Below are positions 17,100 through 26,147 of a stretch of 56,816 nt of DNA, piece after piece. The stretch spans positions 1 to 56,816 of the forward strand of contig JAFZUW010000039.1 of the NCBI GenBank assembly GCA_017618195.1, in the 5' to 3' direction. Each line of letters opens with the position of its first letter. Position 1 is the first letter of the stretch. Source of the stretch: Lachnospiraceae bacterium. GTDB taxonomy: Bacteria > Bacillota > Clostridia > Lachnospirales > Lachnospiraceae. Below the pieces are notes generated by a model that was not told the origin of the DNA, did no database searches, and worked only from the letters and a program-made list of their open reading frames with translations. A program made the position numbers and the translations under genes.

Positions 17100-18470
17100 T
17101 CACAATCGAAGGAACATCGTTGCAAACGCGAAATAAACGAGCAGCGAAACGGCATCGACAATCGTTGTGATAAACGGACTTGCCATAACTGCCGGATCAA
17201 ATCCGAGCTTCGCGACGATCATCGGCAGCGTACAGCCGAGCAGTTTCGCGCAGAGCACGGTAAGACACAGTGTCAGACACACAACCAGCGCAACGGGAAC
17301 GGTAATCTCCCGATGCATCAAAAGCTTATCAACCAAAAAGATCTTTCCGAAGGTTACTACCCCAAGCGAGATACCGCACATCGCCGCAACCCTTATTTCC
17401 TTCCAGATGATCTTCATGATATCGGCAAATTCGACTTCTCCGAGCGAAATCGCACGGATGATCGTAACGCTTGCCTGCGAGCCGGAATTACCGCCGGTAT
17501 CCATCAGCATCGGAATAAAGGCGGTCAGAACGACCTGGGCGCGCAGCGCATCCTCAAAGGAGGAAATGATCATTCCCGTAAAGGTTGCCGAAACCATCAG
17601 CAGAAGGAGCCAGATGATACGGCTTCGCCAAAGCGAGAAGACCGGTGTTCTTAAGTAAGGCGTTTCGACGGGCGCCATAGCGTTCATCTTTGCGAAGTCC
17701 TCTTCCGCCTCGTCCTGCATGACATCGATAGCGTCATCGACGGTTACGATACCGACGAGACGGTTCTCTTCGTCCACGACCGGAAGCGCGAGTACGTCGT
17801 ACTTACTGATGGTCGCCGCCACATCTTCCTTATCATCGAGCGTCTTAACGCTGATGACGTTATCCTGCATGATGTCCTTGATCTTCGCTTCATAATCGGA
17901 CAGGAGCAGGTATTTGACCGTTACCATACCGATCAGATGACTCCGGTTGTCGGTTACGTAACAGGTGTAAATCGTCTCTTTGTCAATTGCGACCTTCCGG
18001 ATCAGGGCAAATGCCTCCTGAACCGTCATGTCCTCCTTCAGGCGGACAAACTCGGTCGTCATAATGCTTCCGGCACTGTCTTCCGGATACTTTAAAAGCT
18101 CGTTGACCGTCTTACGGTCCTCGGCGGACGAGTTCGCAAGAATTCGCTTTACGACGTTGGCCGGCATTTCCTCGATCAGGTCAACCGTATCATCCATGTA
18201 AAGCTCATCCAGAACTTCACGAAGCTCTTTATCACTGAATGCTTCGATCAATACCTTCTGGAAATCGGGGTCCAGCTCGACGAAAACGTCGGCTGCCAAT
18301 TCCTTCGGCAGGATCCGGTACAGGATCGCAAACTGGTTCTTCGGGATTTCTTCGAACATTTCCGCGATATCCGCCGCGGGAACGTCCATCAGCATCTTCC
18401 GAAGATCCGCGTATTTCTTCTCATCGAGAAGAAGCTTTGCATCTTCCAGGGTAAAAACATCTGATTCCAT
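17100..18470 (-). CDS. mgtE: MgtE-type magnesium transporter
   Basis: A 456-aa Mg2+ channel/transporter. The N-terminal superhelical domain (1-130), two CBS domains (about 130-255, with MTTEFVRLKEDMTVQEAFAL and MQDNVISVKTLDDKEDVAAT) and the plug helix are followed by five membrane helices from about residue 285. The pore signature PMLMDTGGNSGSQAS (about 337-351) is intact, and a conserved Asp-containing FITTIVDAVSLLVYF lies near the end. GGGAGG precedes the ATG. It lies 52 nt downstream of the cytosolic SGNH esterase gene and 23 nt upstream of the cyclase gene. No M-box riboswitch fits in the short gap. Confidence 0.95.
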   Translation of the reverse strand: MESDVFTLEDAKLLLDEKKYADLRKMLMDVPAADIAEMFEEIPKNQFAILYRILPKELAADVFVELDPDFQKVLIEAFSDKELREVLDELYMDDTVDLIEEMPANVVKRILANSSAEDRKTVNELLKYPEDSAGSIMTTEFVRLKEDMTVQEAFALIRKVAIDKETIYTCYVTDNRSHLIGMVTVKYLLLSDYEAKIKDIMQDNVISVKTLDDKEDVAATISKYDVLALPVVDEENRLVGIVTVDDAIDVMQDEAEEDFAKMNAMAPVETPYLRTPVFSLWRSRIIWLLLLMVSATFTGMIISSFEDALRAQVVLTAFIPMLMDTGGNSGSQASVTIIRAISLGEVEFADIMKIIWKEIRVAAMCGISLGVVTFGKIFLVDKLLMHREITVPVALVVCLTLCLTVLCAKLLGCTLPMIVAKLGFDPAVMASPFITTIVDAVSLLVYFAFATMFLRL

Positions 18471-18522
18471 GCTCTAACCTCCCGTTCACAAAAAATCTAT
18501 TTACAGGCAGAGCGGCAAAGGA

Positions 18523-20235
18523 TCAATCTTTGGTAAAGGCAAATGCCACGATTGAAAATCGTTTGTCCGGGCTCTTCGGAACAACGCTTACCGTGTGTTC
18601 CGCAGGCTCCCCGTAAGGCACGGCGAGCATTGCTTTGCTATGCGTCCAGCCGATAGCAAGCGGATTGTATTCGTATTTTACTTCTCCGTCCACGACAACG
18701 TCGCACGGGCCGAAGGCCGGGTCTCCGGTGTCCTTGAAGATGAAGAAGAACGAGGAACATTTCATCGTAACCGTGAACGGCTCCTGCGACTGAAGCCCGC
18801 GGCTCCAGGAACCGTCGAACGTGTATGTTCCGTGATGGTCAAGATCCTTCTCGGCATACTGCAGGTCCGTGTCATTGTCCGTAAAGTCGCCGAACGAAAC
18901 CGTGAATCCCGCATATTCGCCGATGGTCTTCGGGTATACGGTTACGGTCTTGTCGTAATAACGTCCGAGGCAGCTTTCCTCCGGATAGGACACCTCGTCG
19001 CTCACATGAGCAAGCGACTGCTCGATCAGATAGTTCACACAGTCCGCCATGACTCTGTGTCCGTCATTGGTCGGATGATAGATATCGTAAAAATACTGGC
19101 GCTTCGAAATCACGTGACCTTCCGCGTCCGCGGGGAACTGCGGTGAAACGCCGTCCAGAACGCTGACCATAGGATAGTCGTAATGGCGTCCGATCGGCTC
19201 CAAACGCTCCTGCAGGTTCCAGTCGTTCATGAATACCGAGAACAGAAGGATCACGGCGGGGCCGTTGTCACGGTGGAACGCTTTCGAAGCAAGGCTTTCA
19301 AAGCAGATTCCGTTCGTCTCGTCGCCGGCATCGTTAACCGCGAACTCAATGATCAGAATGTCCGGATTAACCGTACCGTTACGAAGAACGTCCTTCTCGT
19401 AACGGAGCACGCCGAGCTCGCTGCTCGTTCCGCCGATACCGGCTTTTACGAGGTGTACCTTCTCGGGATCCTCGGCGTAGGTATTGCGGAAATTATCGAA
19501 AATGCGGTACGCATAACTCTTCGATTCGATCGGCTTCGCACCGGCGCCCTGCGTAATGGAGCCGCCGATAAACGCAATCGTTACGTCCTCGCCTTCGGAT
19601 GCCTTCTCAATCGCACGGCGGAGTCTCGTCGTATTGCCCATCGACATGAGCGACCGCTCGAGAATCTTCTGATAATCGTCGCTTTCCCAGTCAATCGGCT
19701 TATCAAGTACCGGTTCGGGAACGGTATATCCGTCGTTCAGGTAGAAAATGATCGTCCCCTTTGCCTGCAGCGATTCACTGTCCGAGAAAAGGATCAGCGT
19801 TCCGAGAATGTCATCCTCGTCCGTACACGGAAAATCCGACACCGGAAATACGCGTTCCGCACCGTCGCAGAGCACATCCATGCTCATGCGGGTTCCGGAA
19901 TTGTAACGGTCGGTCTTTCCGTAGTGCTGCAGCACGACCGACATCGGATGGTCGCGGTCCTCTTCGCGCTCGGGATCCATAATAACGCCGATGCTGTGAA
20001 CGATCTTCATAAACTCAGCGCTCTTCTGGAGCCCTCCGGCGATCTCGTCGGGGATATCCGGACAGATCAGCTTCACGTTGCCCGCAACGCGGTTCTCGAG
20101 GAAGCGCAGTTCCTTCGGCTTTCCGTCGTCCGCAAAACTCGTTGCAACAAGATCATCGAGCATGAAATAGACCTTAGGCCGTTTCACGGTCGGATCTTTC
20201 GGTGCAACAGGTCCTTTTACATTGGTTGTATTCAC
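18523..20235 (-). CDS. Cytosolic SGNH/GDSL esterase with extra N- and C-terminal domains
   Basis: A 570-aa esterase with no signal peptide. The SGNH core (about 200-400) has IAFIGGSITQGAGA (catalytic Ser), KAGIGGTSSELGV, IEFAVNDAGDETNG and YHPTNDGH (Asp-His pair). Residues 1-190 form an N-terminal domain of unknown type; residues 415-570 form a C-terminal beta-rich domain. The core and C-terminal part resemble the secreted esterase at 23758-25068, so the two are paralogues. It probably removes acetyl groups from imported oligosaccharides, by analogy. The start is GTG with GAAGGAG upstream, 3 nt after the glgB stop, so translation is closely linked to glgB. Confidence 0.82.
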   Translation of the reverse strand: MNTTNVKGPVAPKDPTVKRPKVYFMLDDLVATSFADDGKPKELRFLENRVAGNVKLICPDIPDEIAGGLQKSAEFMKIVHSIGVIMDPEREEDRDHPMSVVLQHYGKTDRYNSGTRMSMDVLCDGAERVFPVSDFPCTDEDDILGTLILFSDSESLQAKGTIIFYLNDGYTVPEPVLDKPIDWESDDYQKILERSLMSMGNTTRLRRAIEKASEGEDVTIAFIGGSITQGAGAKPIESKSYAYRIFDNFRNTYAEDPEKVHLVKAGIGGTSSELGVLRYEKDVLRNGTVNPDILIIEFAVNDAGDETNGICFESLASKAFHRDNGPAVILLFSVFMNDWNLQERLEPIGRHYDYPMVSVLDGVSPQFPADAEGHVISKRQYFYDIYHPTNDGHRVMADCVNYLIEQSLAHVSDEVSYPEESCLGRYYDKTVTVYPKTIGEYAGFTVSFGDFTDNDTDLQYAEKDLDHHGTYTFDGSWSRGLQSQEPFTVTMKCSSFFFIFKDTGDPAFGPCDVVVDGEVKYEYNPLAIGWTHSKAMLAVPYGEPAEHTVSVVPKSPDKRFSIVAFAFTKD

Positions 20236-20238
20236 TTT

Positions 20239-22026
20239 CTACTCCTTCTCTGCCGCCGTGAGGGCGAAAAGCATGCCCGTGTAGGCCGACATTATTATCG
20301 TGATTTCGCAGGCGTCCTGACGAATATCATTTATTTCACCGCTTCCTCCGAAACGCGCATCATCGGAGTTCAGCAGCAATTCCGCTTTCTCTCCGTATAA
20401 GGGAAGACAATAGGTCTGTTTCAATCCGGAGAAATTCATAACCGCAAGAATGCGGGAACTCTCTCCTCTCCGCTCGATCGCATACAGGCACTGTTCCTGC
20501 GAGTTACAGTCGCGCCATACAAAACCGTCGCCCGCGTAGTCCCTAAAGAATGCGTCGTTCGTCGTGAGAATGCGGTTCAGTTCCTTCATGTATGCGAAAA
20601 ATGCGTCGTGCTTCGGATACGACATCAGCATCCAGTCCTGTTCGCGGGACTCGTCCCACTCCCTGAGCTGCCCGAACTCATTGCCCATGAAGTTAAGCTT
20701 CTTGCCTGGATGCGCCGCCATATACAGATACAGGAGGCGGGCCTGCGGGAATTTGTCCTCGTAATCGCCGTGCATCCGCTGCAGTATCGTTGCCTTTCCG
20801 TGAACGACTTCATCGTGCGAAAACGGCAGCAGGTACCGTTCCGAGAAGAAATACATCATGGAAAACGTGAGTTTGTGATAGATGCTTCCGCGAAGCCATG
20901 CGCCGGTCTGCATGTAAGAAAGCGTGTCATGCATCCAGCCGAGGTCCCATTTGTAGTCGAAACCGAGTCCGCCCGCCCAGGTCGCCCGCGTCACGCCGGG
21001 ATAGGCGGTCGAGTCTTCGGCGATCAGCATGCACGTCGGATGAAGCCGCTTCAGGCTCTCGTTCATGAATTTTAAAAAGTTCAGGGAATTCGGATTCACG
21101 CCTCTTCTTTCATTGCCCTGCCAGAAGATCAGCCGGCTGACCGCGTCAAGGCGTAGTCCGTCAAAGTGGAATTCCTTCAGCCAGTAGTTCGCACACGACT
21201 GCATGAAGGACCGCACTTCCCCTCTCGAATAATCAAAGTTGTATGTACCCCATTCGCTGTTTGCGACATCCGCCGTACGGTATTCGTAAAGCGGTGTTCC
21301 GTCAAAGCGGCAAAGCCCGTAGGAATCGACCGCGAAATGCGCCGGCACGAGATCAAGGATGACTCCGATGCCCTCCACGTGGAACCGGTCCACCATGGCC
21401 CGCAGCTGATCCGGCGTTCCGTACCGGGAAGTCGGCGCGTAAAAGCCGGTGTTCTGATAGCCCCAGGATGCATCGCACGGATGTTCCGAAAGCGGCAAGA
21501 ATTCCACATGGGTATATCCCGCTTCCTTCACATACGGAATCAGCTGTTCCGCAAGCTCAGGGTACGTGAGAAACCCGTTTTCATCTTCGTCGGAATGTCT
21601 CTTCCAGGAACCCGCGTGCACTTCGTATATGTTAACCGGACGGTCATAGCCCGTGCTCCGTCCGTTCATCCATTCCCAATCCGAAAACGAATAGGAATGC
21701 AGTTCCGTGATCACCGAACCGGAGCCCGGCCGCAGTTCCGTACGGAACCCGTACGGGTCGCTCTTCTCGACGCGGCTCCCGTCCCTTCCGTAAACGACGT
21801 ATTTGTAAAGATGGCCCGGATACGCAAACTCCTCCCACTTCGTGAAGACGCCGTCCGCCTCACGGTCCATGGAAATCTCCTTCCAACCTGTCCAGTCGCC
21901 CATGACCGTCACGCCGGCGGCGTTGCGGGCATATACACGGAACACGGTTCCTTTGCCGGTCGGATGAGCTCCGAAAAACTCATATGCGTCCATCGCCTTT
22001 CCGGCGAAAAAATCCTTCCGTTCCAT
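20239..22026 (-). CDS. glgB: 1,4-alpha-glucan branching enzyme
   Basis: A 595-aa GH13 enzyme that adds alpha-1,6 branches to glycogen. An N-terminal CBM48 domain (YEFFGAHPTGKGTVFRVYAR) precedes the barrel with the catalytic Asp in DGLRLDAVSRLIF, the catalytic Glu in LIAEDSTAYPG and the transition-state site PFSHDEVVHGKATIL. Length is normal. The reading frame stays open for 450 more codons upstream, but that part lies antisense to the GH30 gene and has no family similarity, so the ATG at 22026 (GGAAG upstream) is used. It heads a run with the SGNH esterase (3-nt gap). Other glycogen genes are not in view. Confidence 0.95.
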   Translation of the reverse strand: MERKDFFAGKAMDAYEFFGAHPTGKGTVFRVYARNAAGVTVMGDWTGWKEISMDREADGVFTKWEEFAYPGHLYKYVVYGRDGSRVEKSDPYGFRTELRPGSGSVITELHSYSFSDWEWMNGRSTGYDRPVNIYEVHAGSWKRHSDEDENGFLTYPELAEQLIPYVKEAGYTHVEFLPLSEHPCDASWGYQNTGFYAPTSRYGTPDQLRAMVDRFHVEGIGVILDLVPAHFAVDSYGLCRFDGTPLYEYRTADVANSEWGTYNFDYSRGEVRSFMQSCANYWLKEFHFDGLRLDAVSRLIFWQGNERRGVNPNSLNFLKFMNESLKRLHPTCMLIAEDSTAYPGVTRATWAGGLGFDYKWDLGWMHDTLSYMQTGAWLRGSIYHKLTFSMMYFFSERYLLPFSHDEVVHGKATILQRMHGDYEDKFPQARLLYLYMAAHPGKKLNFMGNEFGQLREWDESREQDWMLMSYPKHDAFFAYMKELNRILTTNDAFFRDYAGDGFVWRDCNSQEQCLYAIERRGESSRILAVMNFSGLKQTYCLPLYGEKAELLLNSDDARFGGSGEINDIRQDACEITIIMSAYTGMLFALTAAEKE

Positions 22027-22080
22027 ATCTTCCGATGCCTCATTTTTACACGCAAAAAAACAGCAACAGCATACAGAATT

Positions 22081-22109
22081 ATAATAACTGATTTTCGCCC
22101 CTTTTTCAA
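22081..22109 (-). promoter_or_regulatory. Promoter of the glgB unit
   Basis: On the minus strand TTGAAA (22109-22104), 17-nt spacer, TATTAT (22086-22081), 55 nt upstream of the glgB start. Confidence 0.7.
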
Positions 22110-22151
22110 CCCATAAAAGCGCGCGCGTATATCGGAATATGCAAAAAGCGA

Positions 22152-22191
22152 TTGCATTTTCCGCAGGAAAAGAAGTATACTGTTCATACTT
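22152..22191 (+). promoter_or_regulatory. GH30 promoter with overlapping inverted repeat
   Basis: TTGCAT (22152-22157), 18-nt spacer, TATACT (22176-22181). The -10 is embedded in AAGTAT-N7-ATACTT (22173-22191), a placement typical of a repressor site. Confidence 0.55.
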
Positions 22192-22224
22192 ACCGAAAAA
22201 ACGTAATATTGAGGTCATAAACCG

Positions 22225-23703
22225 ATGAGAAAAATGAGATTGCCCGCACTGCTCCTTTCGCTTACGCTGCTGTGCGGCTGTACCCAAAAACCGACGGCTG
22301 CTCCTTCCGCGACGGGCACGCCGACACCGACTCCCACACCGGTTCCCGAACCGAACTATTCCTTTTCCGTAAACACGGATGAGCGATTCCAGGAAATTGA
22401 CGGCTTCGGCGCCGGATACACCTGGTACGCGGACCAGATCCTTGACCACGGCCATGCCGACGAAGTGTTCAACCTGCTGTTCGGCGAAGGCGGCATGACG
22501 ATCCTGCGTTTCAAAAACGAGTACGGATACACGAAATTCGAGACTTCGGCGCAAACCAATCTTGCCTTCTACGAAGGCGCGAAGAAATACGCCGACGCAC
22601 GCGGGGAAGAAGTGACCGTTCTGTATACGAGCTGGTCTCCCGCAGGCGGAACGAAATCCAACGGGAGCGTCAACGGTCACGGAACGCTCATTAAGGACGC
22701 GGACGGTCAGTTTGTATACGATAAATTTGCGGCGTGGTGGACCGAAGGTGTTGCGGCTTACCGTGAAAAAGGCATCCCGGTCGACGTTGTCAGCATCCAG
22801 AACGAATGCGATTATGCGGTTACCTACGACGGCTGCGAATTCGACCCGCAGGAAGGTAATAACGCCTCTTACGCGAAGGCGTTTCTTGCGACATATGCCG
22901 CTTTTCAGGAGGCGTTCGGGCCCGATATACCGAAGATGATCGCTCCCGAGACAATGACCTGCTCCGCGACCAGGATCAAGATGTATCTGGCTGAGATTCT
23001 GGAAAAAGCTCCCGAAAGCATCTACGCGGTAGCGCATCATCTGTACGACGGCGGAACAAGCACCGACAAGCCGGACAACTGCAGCTACGATTCGTTCAAC
23101 ACGAATCTGAGACAGCTCAAGGATTACGCCGGCCCGAAAGGCTACCGTCTCTGGCAGACCGAGTTCTACCGCGGTACCGCCCTGCAGACCGTCAACATGA
23201 TCAACAACGTCCTGACCGTGGAAAATGCGAACGCCTACATTTACTGGGGCGGCGTATGGAGCAGCGATGTAACGAACGATATGGAAACGAACACGCTGAT
23301 CCCGCTCTCCCGTGCGATGTCCCAGAAGGACGGCATGACCGGCTACAAGCTGACCGGAGCATATTACGCGATGCGGCACTTCTCGGAATATATCCGGCCG
23401 GGCTACATCCGCGTGCAGAGTTCCTTCAGCCTCGTTTCCGGCGAGCCGGTTTCCGGCCTGCGTCAGAGCAGTTTCATAAGCCCCGACGGCAAGCGCATCG
23501 TCTCCGTACTGATCAACAACAGCGCTTCGGATCTGCTGATCGATCTCGACTCCCTGAAGGGCAGTTCGAGTCTTGTACGGCAGTCCGTATTTACTGCCGG
23601 CTTCACCGCCGACATGATGTACAAGGATCTCGGTTCCGTTCCCGCGGACGGTCTTCTTAACATTCCCGCGGGCTCCGTTACAACGGTTGTGACGGACCGT
23701 TAA
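22225..23703 (+). CDS. Secreted GH30 glycoside hydrolase lipoprotein
   Basis: A 492-aa predicted lipoprotein. The signal peptide LPALLLSLTLLCGC has a lipobox Cys at about 19, followed by a Thr-Pro linker (about 30-45). The GH30 barrel has QEIDGFGAGYTWYADQ at its start, the acid/base Glu in VSIQNECDYAV and the nucleophile Glu in WQTEFYRG, then a C-terminal beta domain (about 385-492). GH30 members of this length cleave glucuronoxylan, or beta-1,6-glucan or glucosyl groups; xylan is favoured by the neighbouring xylan-type enzymes but is not proven. Transcribed alone, divergent from glgB, with its own promoter and terminator. Confidence 0.88.
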   Translation: MRKMRLPALLLSLTLLCGCTQKPTAAPSATGTPTPTPTPVPEPNYSFSVNTDERFQEIDGFGAGYTWYADQILDHGHADEVFNLLFGEGGMTILRFKNEYGYTKFETSAQTNLAFYEGAKKYADARGEEVTVLYTSWSPAGGTKSNGSVNGHGTLIKDADGQFVYDKFAAWWTEGVAAYREKGIPVDVVSIQNECDYAVTYDGCEFDPQEGNNASYAKAFLATYAAFQEAFGPDIPKMIAPETMTCSATRIKMYLAEILEKAPESIYAVAHHLYDGGTSTDKPDNCSYDSFNTNLRQLKDYAGPKGYRLWQTEFYRGTALQTVNMINNVLTVENANAYIYWGGVWSSDVTNDMETNTLIPLSRAMSQKDGMTGYKLTGAYYAMRHFSEYIRPGYIRVQSSFSLVSGEPVSGLRQSSFISPDGKRIVSVLINNSASDLLIDLDSLKGSSSLVRQSVFTAGFTADMMYKDLGSVPADGLLNIPAGSVTTVVTDR

Positions 23704-23712
23704 ATCAAATCA

Positions 23713-23740
23713 GGGAGTACCCGAAGGTACTCCCTTTTTT
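23713..23740 (+). terminator. Terminator of the GH30 gene
   Basis: GGGAGTACC-CGAA-GGTACTCCC followed by TTTTTT. The reverse strand is followed by a T-rich stretch and may also serve the converging esterase gene. Confidence 0.92.
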
Positions 23741-23757
23741 CATGCCGTCTTTTCTTA

Positions 23758-25068
23758 TCATTCGCCGTATCCGAATGCCATGATCGTGAATTCACTCTCC
23801 TCGCTTCCGGCAGCCATCTTCACTTCCACCTTATGGGAAGCGACGGTGTCGGTATTGAGGATTACCGCCGTGTACGGATTGTTCCATCCGCCGGCGTCAT
23901 AACCGTTGATCGTGGTAACTTTCTTGCCGTCCACGAAAACGTCCACGCTTCCGAACGTCTTGCTCGAACTCTTCTTGTAGGTAAGAAGAATCGTTTTCGC
24001 CTTTACCGTAAAGCTGAGCGCCTTATTGCCGGACTTTGCTTCATGCTTCCAGTTGTCCGGGAACGTCTTCGCGTTATCGTAGCGCGTCGTTCCGATCGTC
24101 TTGTCCGTTCCGGTGAAATCGCCCGCGCTGACTTTGACATTCGTGCTCTTCGAAGTGATCATGTGAACGTTGTCAAAGGACGAACTCTTAAGCGGGTCTT
24201 TCTTAGGAGTGTCGGCTGCGGAAGGCTCCTCTTCCATAACTTTCTTAAACAGATTCTCAAGGCATTCCGCCATGATGGTGTGTCCGTACAGCTTCGGATG
24301 GTATTCGTCGTTAAAGAACTGCGCGTTCGTGATCTTGCCGTTATTGAGACAGGGAACGACAGCATCCTTGATGCTTACCATCGGAAGCTCATAGTGCGCG
24401 CCGATCGGCTTGCAGCGGTCCTGCAGGTTCCATTTGCTGCGGAACACGCTGAACAGAAGAACGACAGCGGGCTCATTGTCCGAATAGAGGGCGCGGCGGA
24501 TCAGGCCTTCGTAGGTCTGACCGTTCGTAGGGTCGTCTCCGTCATTAACCGCGAACTCGATGATCAGAAGGTCCGGCTTATGACCGTCGTTCTTCTCAAT
24601 CAGATCACGCTCGTAACGGATTACGCCGAGCGTCGAAGGAGTTCCCGAAACGCCCGCGTTGATCATGTGAACGTTGTCCCCGGTACCGTACAGCTCGGCA
24701 AACTTCTGCGCCGTCTGCATCGCATAACATTTCTGATACGAGGCTCCCTCACCTTCCGTGATGGAACCGCCGATAAATCCGATATATACGTCCTCTCCCG
24801 CCTTTGCCTTCTCGATTACCTTACGGAGACGGTAATTGTTACCGGTCGTAACAAGCGAGCGGCCGATCATCTCATCGTACCAGGCATTGTCCGGAACCGG
24901 TGTCGGGGTCGGCGTCGGATCGGACGTAGGGGTTGGGGTTGCCTCGGGAGTCGGCGTCGGTGCTTCGGTTGCCGCTTCCGTAGGGGTCGGCGTTGCATTT
25001 CCGGCGCATGCAGTCAGGGACAGTACCATGACCAGCGCAAGTATCAGACAAATAAGACTCTTTTTCAA
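23758..25068 (-). CDS. Secreted SGNH/GDSL esterase lipoprotein
   Basis: A 436-aa predicted lipoprotein: signal peptide LICLILALVMVLSLTAC with lipobox Cys 21, then a Thr/Pro-rich linker (about 25-60). The SGNH core (about 65-280) shows YIGFIGGSITEGEGA, NAGVSGTPSTLGV, IEFAVNDGDDPTNG and DEYHPKLYGH, and a beta-rich C-terminal domain follows. It is a paralogue of the cytosolic esterase at 18523-20235. Deacetylation of plant polysaccharide outside the cell is the likely role. The start is a TTG (25068) with GGAGG 9 nt upstream. It lies 51 nt after azlD and may share that transcript. Confidence 0.85.
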   Translation of the reverse strand: MKKSLICLILALVMVLSLTACAGNATPTPTEAATEAPTPTPEATPTPTSDPTPTPTPVPDNAWYDEMIGRSLVTTGNNYRLRKVIEKAKAGEDVYIGFIGGSITEGEGASYQKCYAMQTAQKFAELYGTGDNVHMINAGVSGTPSTLGVIRYERDLIEKNDGHKPDLLIIEFAVNDGDDPTNGQTYEGLIRRALYSDNEPAVVLLFSVFRSKWNLQDRCKPIGAHYELPMVSIKDAVVPCLNNGKITNAQFFNDEYHPKLYGHTIMAECLENLFKKVMEEEPSAADTPKKDPLKSSSFDNVHMITSKSTNVKVSAGDFTGTDKTIGTTRYDNAKTFPDNWKHEAKSGNKALSFTVKAKTILLTYKKSSSKTFGSVDVFVDGKKVTTINGYDAGGWNNPYTAVILNTDTVASHKVEVKMAAGSEESEFTIMAFGYGE

Positions 25069-25119
25069 AACTCTGTTCCTCCGAAAAATAATGGTGCGGG
25101 ATATGAACCCCTTATAGCG

Positions 25120-25428
25120 CTACGGGATTAAAAACCCGCTTAATAACGCAACGGCGCAAGCCGAAAGCGAAACCAGCACCATTCCTTTGCCGCGGTAGGC
25201 AAGAAACAGGGCCGTTGCCGTTCCGAGCGCTGCCGGAACCGGCGATTTGGTTGCATACAGTACGGCGGGAAACGTCATCGCCGCCAGGACCGTATACGGA
25301 ATATAATACAGGAACGACCGGAAGAACCGGTTCCGTACCTTTCTGCGGAACACCATAAACGGAACGGCGCGCAGCAGATAAGTGACCAGGGCCATGATCA
25401 GCAGGTAGACGGCAAATAAATGCTTCAT
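25120..25428 (-). CDS. azlD: Branched-chain amino acid exporter small subunit AzlD
   Basis: A 102-aa protein with three or four hydrophobic helices and no soluble domain, matching the AzlD family in length and in the TYLLRAVPFMVF motif near the N-terminus. With AzlC it exports branched-chain amino acids in characterised relatives. Its ATG overlaps the azlC stop by 4 nt (ATGA) and has AGGAGG upstream. Confidence 0.9.
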   Translation of the reverse strand: MKHLFAVYLLIMALVTYLLRAVPFMVFRRKVRNRFFRSFLYYIPYTVLAAMTFPAVLYATKSPVPAALGTATALFLAYRGKGMVLVSLSACAVALLSGFLIP

Positions 25429-26147
25429 GCGGCCGCCTCCTGTTCCTCCGGTGATTTAACCGGAAAGAAGAACGCCCCCGCAAGCGAAGCCGCCACGGCA
25501 CATATGACCGCCGCGTAACCGCCTGACAGCGAAGAAAACCAGGGCACGTAATAAAGCAGGCAGCTGATCGCCACCGCGAGCAATACGATCAAAAGCGTGT
25601 GACGCTCCTGCTTAACCTTCGGAACGATGATTGCGATGAACATTCCGTAAATCGCAAGTCCCATCGCATCGGAGAGCGACTCGTTCATGATGTCTCCGAG
25701 CACGGCGCCCATCAAAGTACCGAGCGTCCAGCCGAAATACGGAAGCGTCATCAGACCGAGAAAGAATATCCTCGAAACCGGTTTCTTCCGGTTGGCTGCC
25801 ACGCCGAATATCTCGTCTGTGATGCCGAATCCGAGCACTGCCCTGCTTCCGGTACCGAAATTCTCATCGGTGTTCTGCGAAAGCGATATGCCCATAAGCG
25901 AGTATCTTAAGTTGATGACGAACTGCGAAACCGCCATCTCAAGATACGAGCCCTGCGCCGCAATGATCAAAACTCCGGCGAACTGCCCCGCACTCGTCAG
26001 GTTGGTCATCGAGATCAGCACGGTCTCCCACCAGAGAAGGCCGTTTTTCGATCCGACGATGCCGAAGGTGAAGGACACGAAATAATAACCGAGGGCTATC
26101 GGAATTCCGTTCCGAAAGCCCTCCATGTATTCTTTCCCACGACTCAT
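25425..26147 (-). CDS. azlC: Branched-chain amino acid exporter large subunit AzlC
   Basis: A 240-aa membrane protein with about seven hydrophobic helices. Family features are GIPIALGYYFVSFTFGI near the start, MTNLTSAGQFAGV and MGISLSQN, with DEIFGVA in the middle. It forms a two-component permease with AzlD. The ATG at 26147 overlaps the asnA stop by ATGA and has GGAG upstream; the longer frame to 26198 would run inside asnA. The link to asnA suggests an amino-acid homeostasis unit. Confidence 0.92.
   Translation of the reverse strand: MSRGKEYMEGFRNGIPIALGYYFVSFTFGIVGSKNGLLWWETVLISMTNLTSAGQFAGVLIIAAQGSYLEMAVSQFVINLRYSLMGISLSQNTDENFGTGSRAVLGFGITDEIFGVAANRKKPVSRIFFLGLMTLPYFGWTLGTLMGAVLGDIMNESLSDAMGLAIYGMFIAIIVPKVKQERHTLLIVLLAVAISCLLYYVPWFSSLSGGYAAVICAVAASLAGAFFFPVKSPEEQEAAA

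Noticed and set aside
15928-17136. 402-codon plus-strand open frame
   Set aside because: Antisense to the GGDEF gene, with Arg/His-rich composition typical of a shadow frame.
18471-18522. Mg2+ riboswitch before mgtE
   Set aside because: Only 52 nt separate it from the preceding gene, too short for an M-box.
22027-23379. 450-codon N-terminal extension of glgB
   Set aside because: It is antisense to the GH30 gene, crosses both promoters, and a normal CBM48 start with ribosome site exists at 22026.
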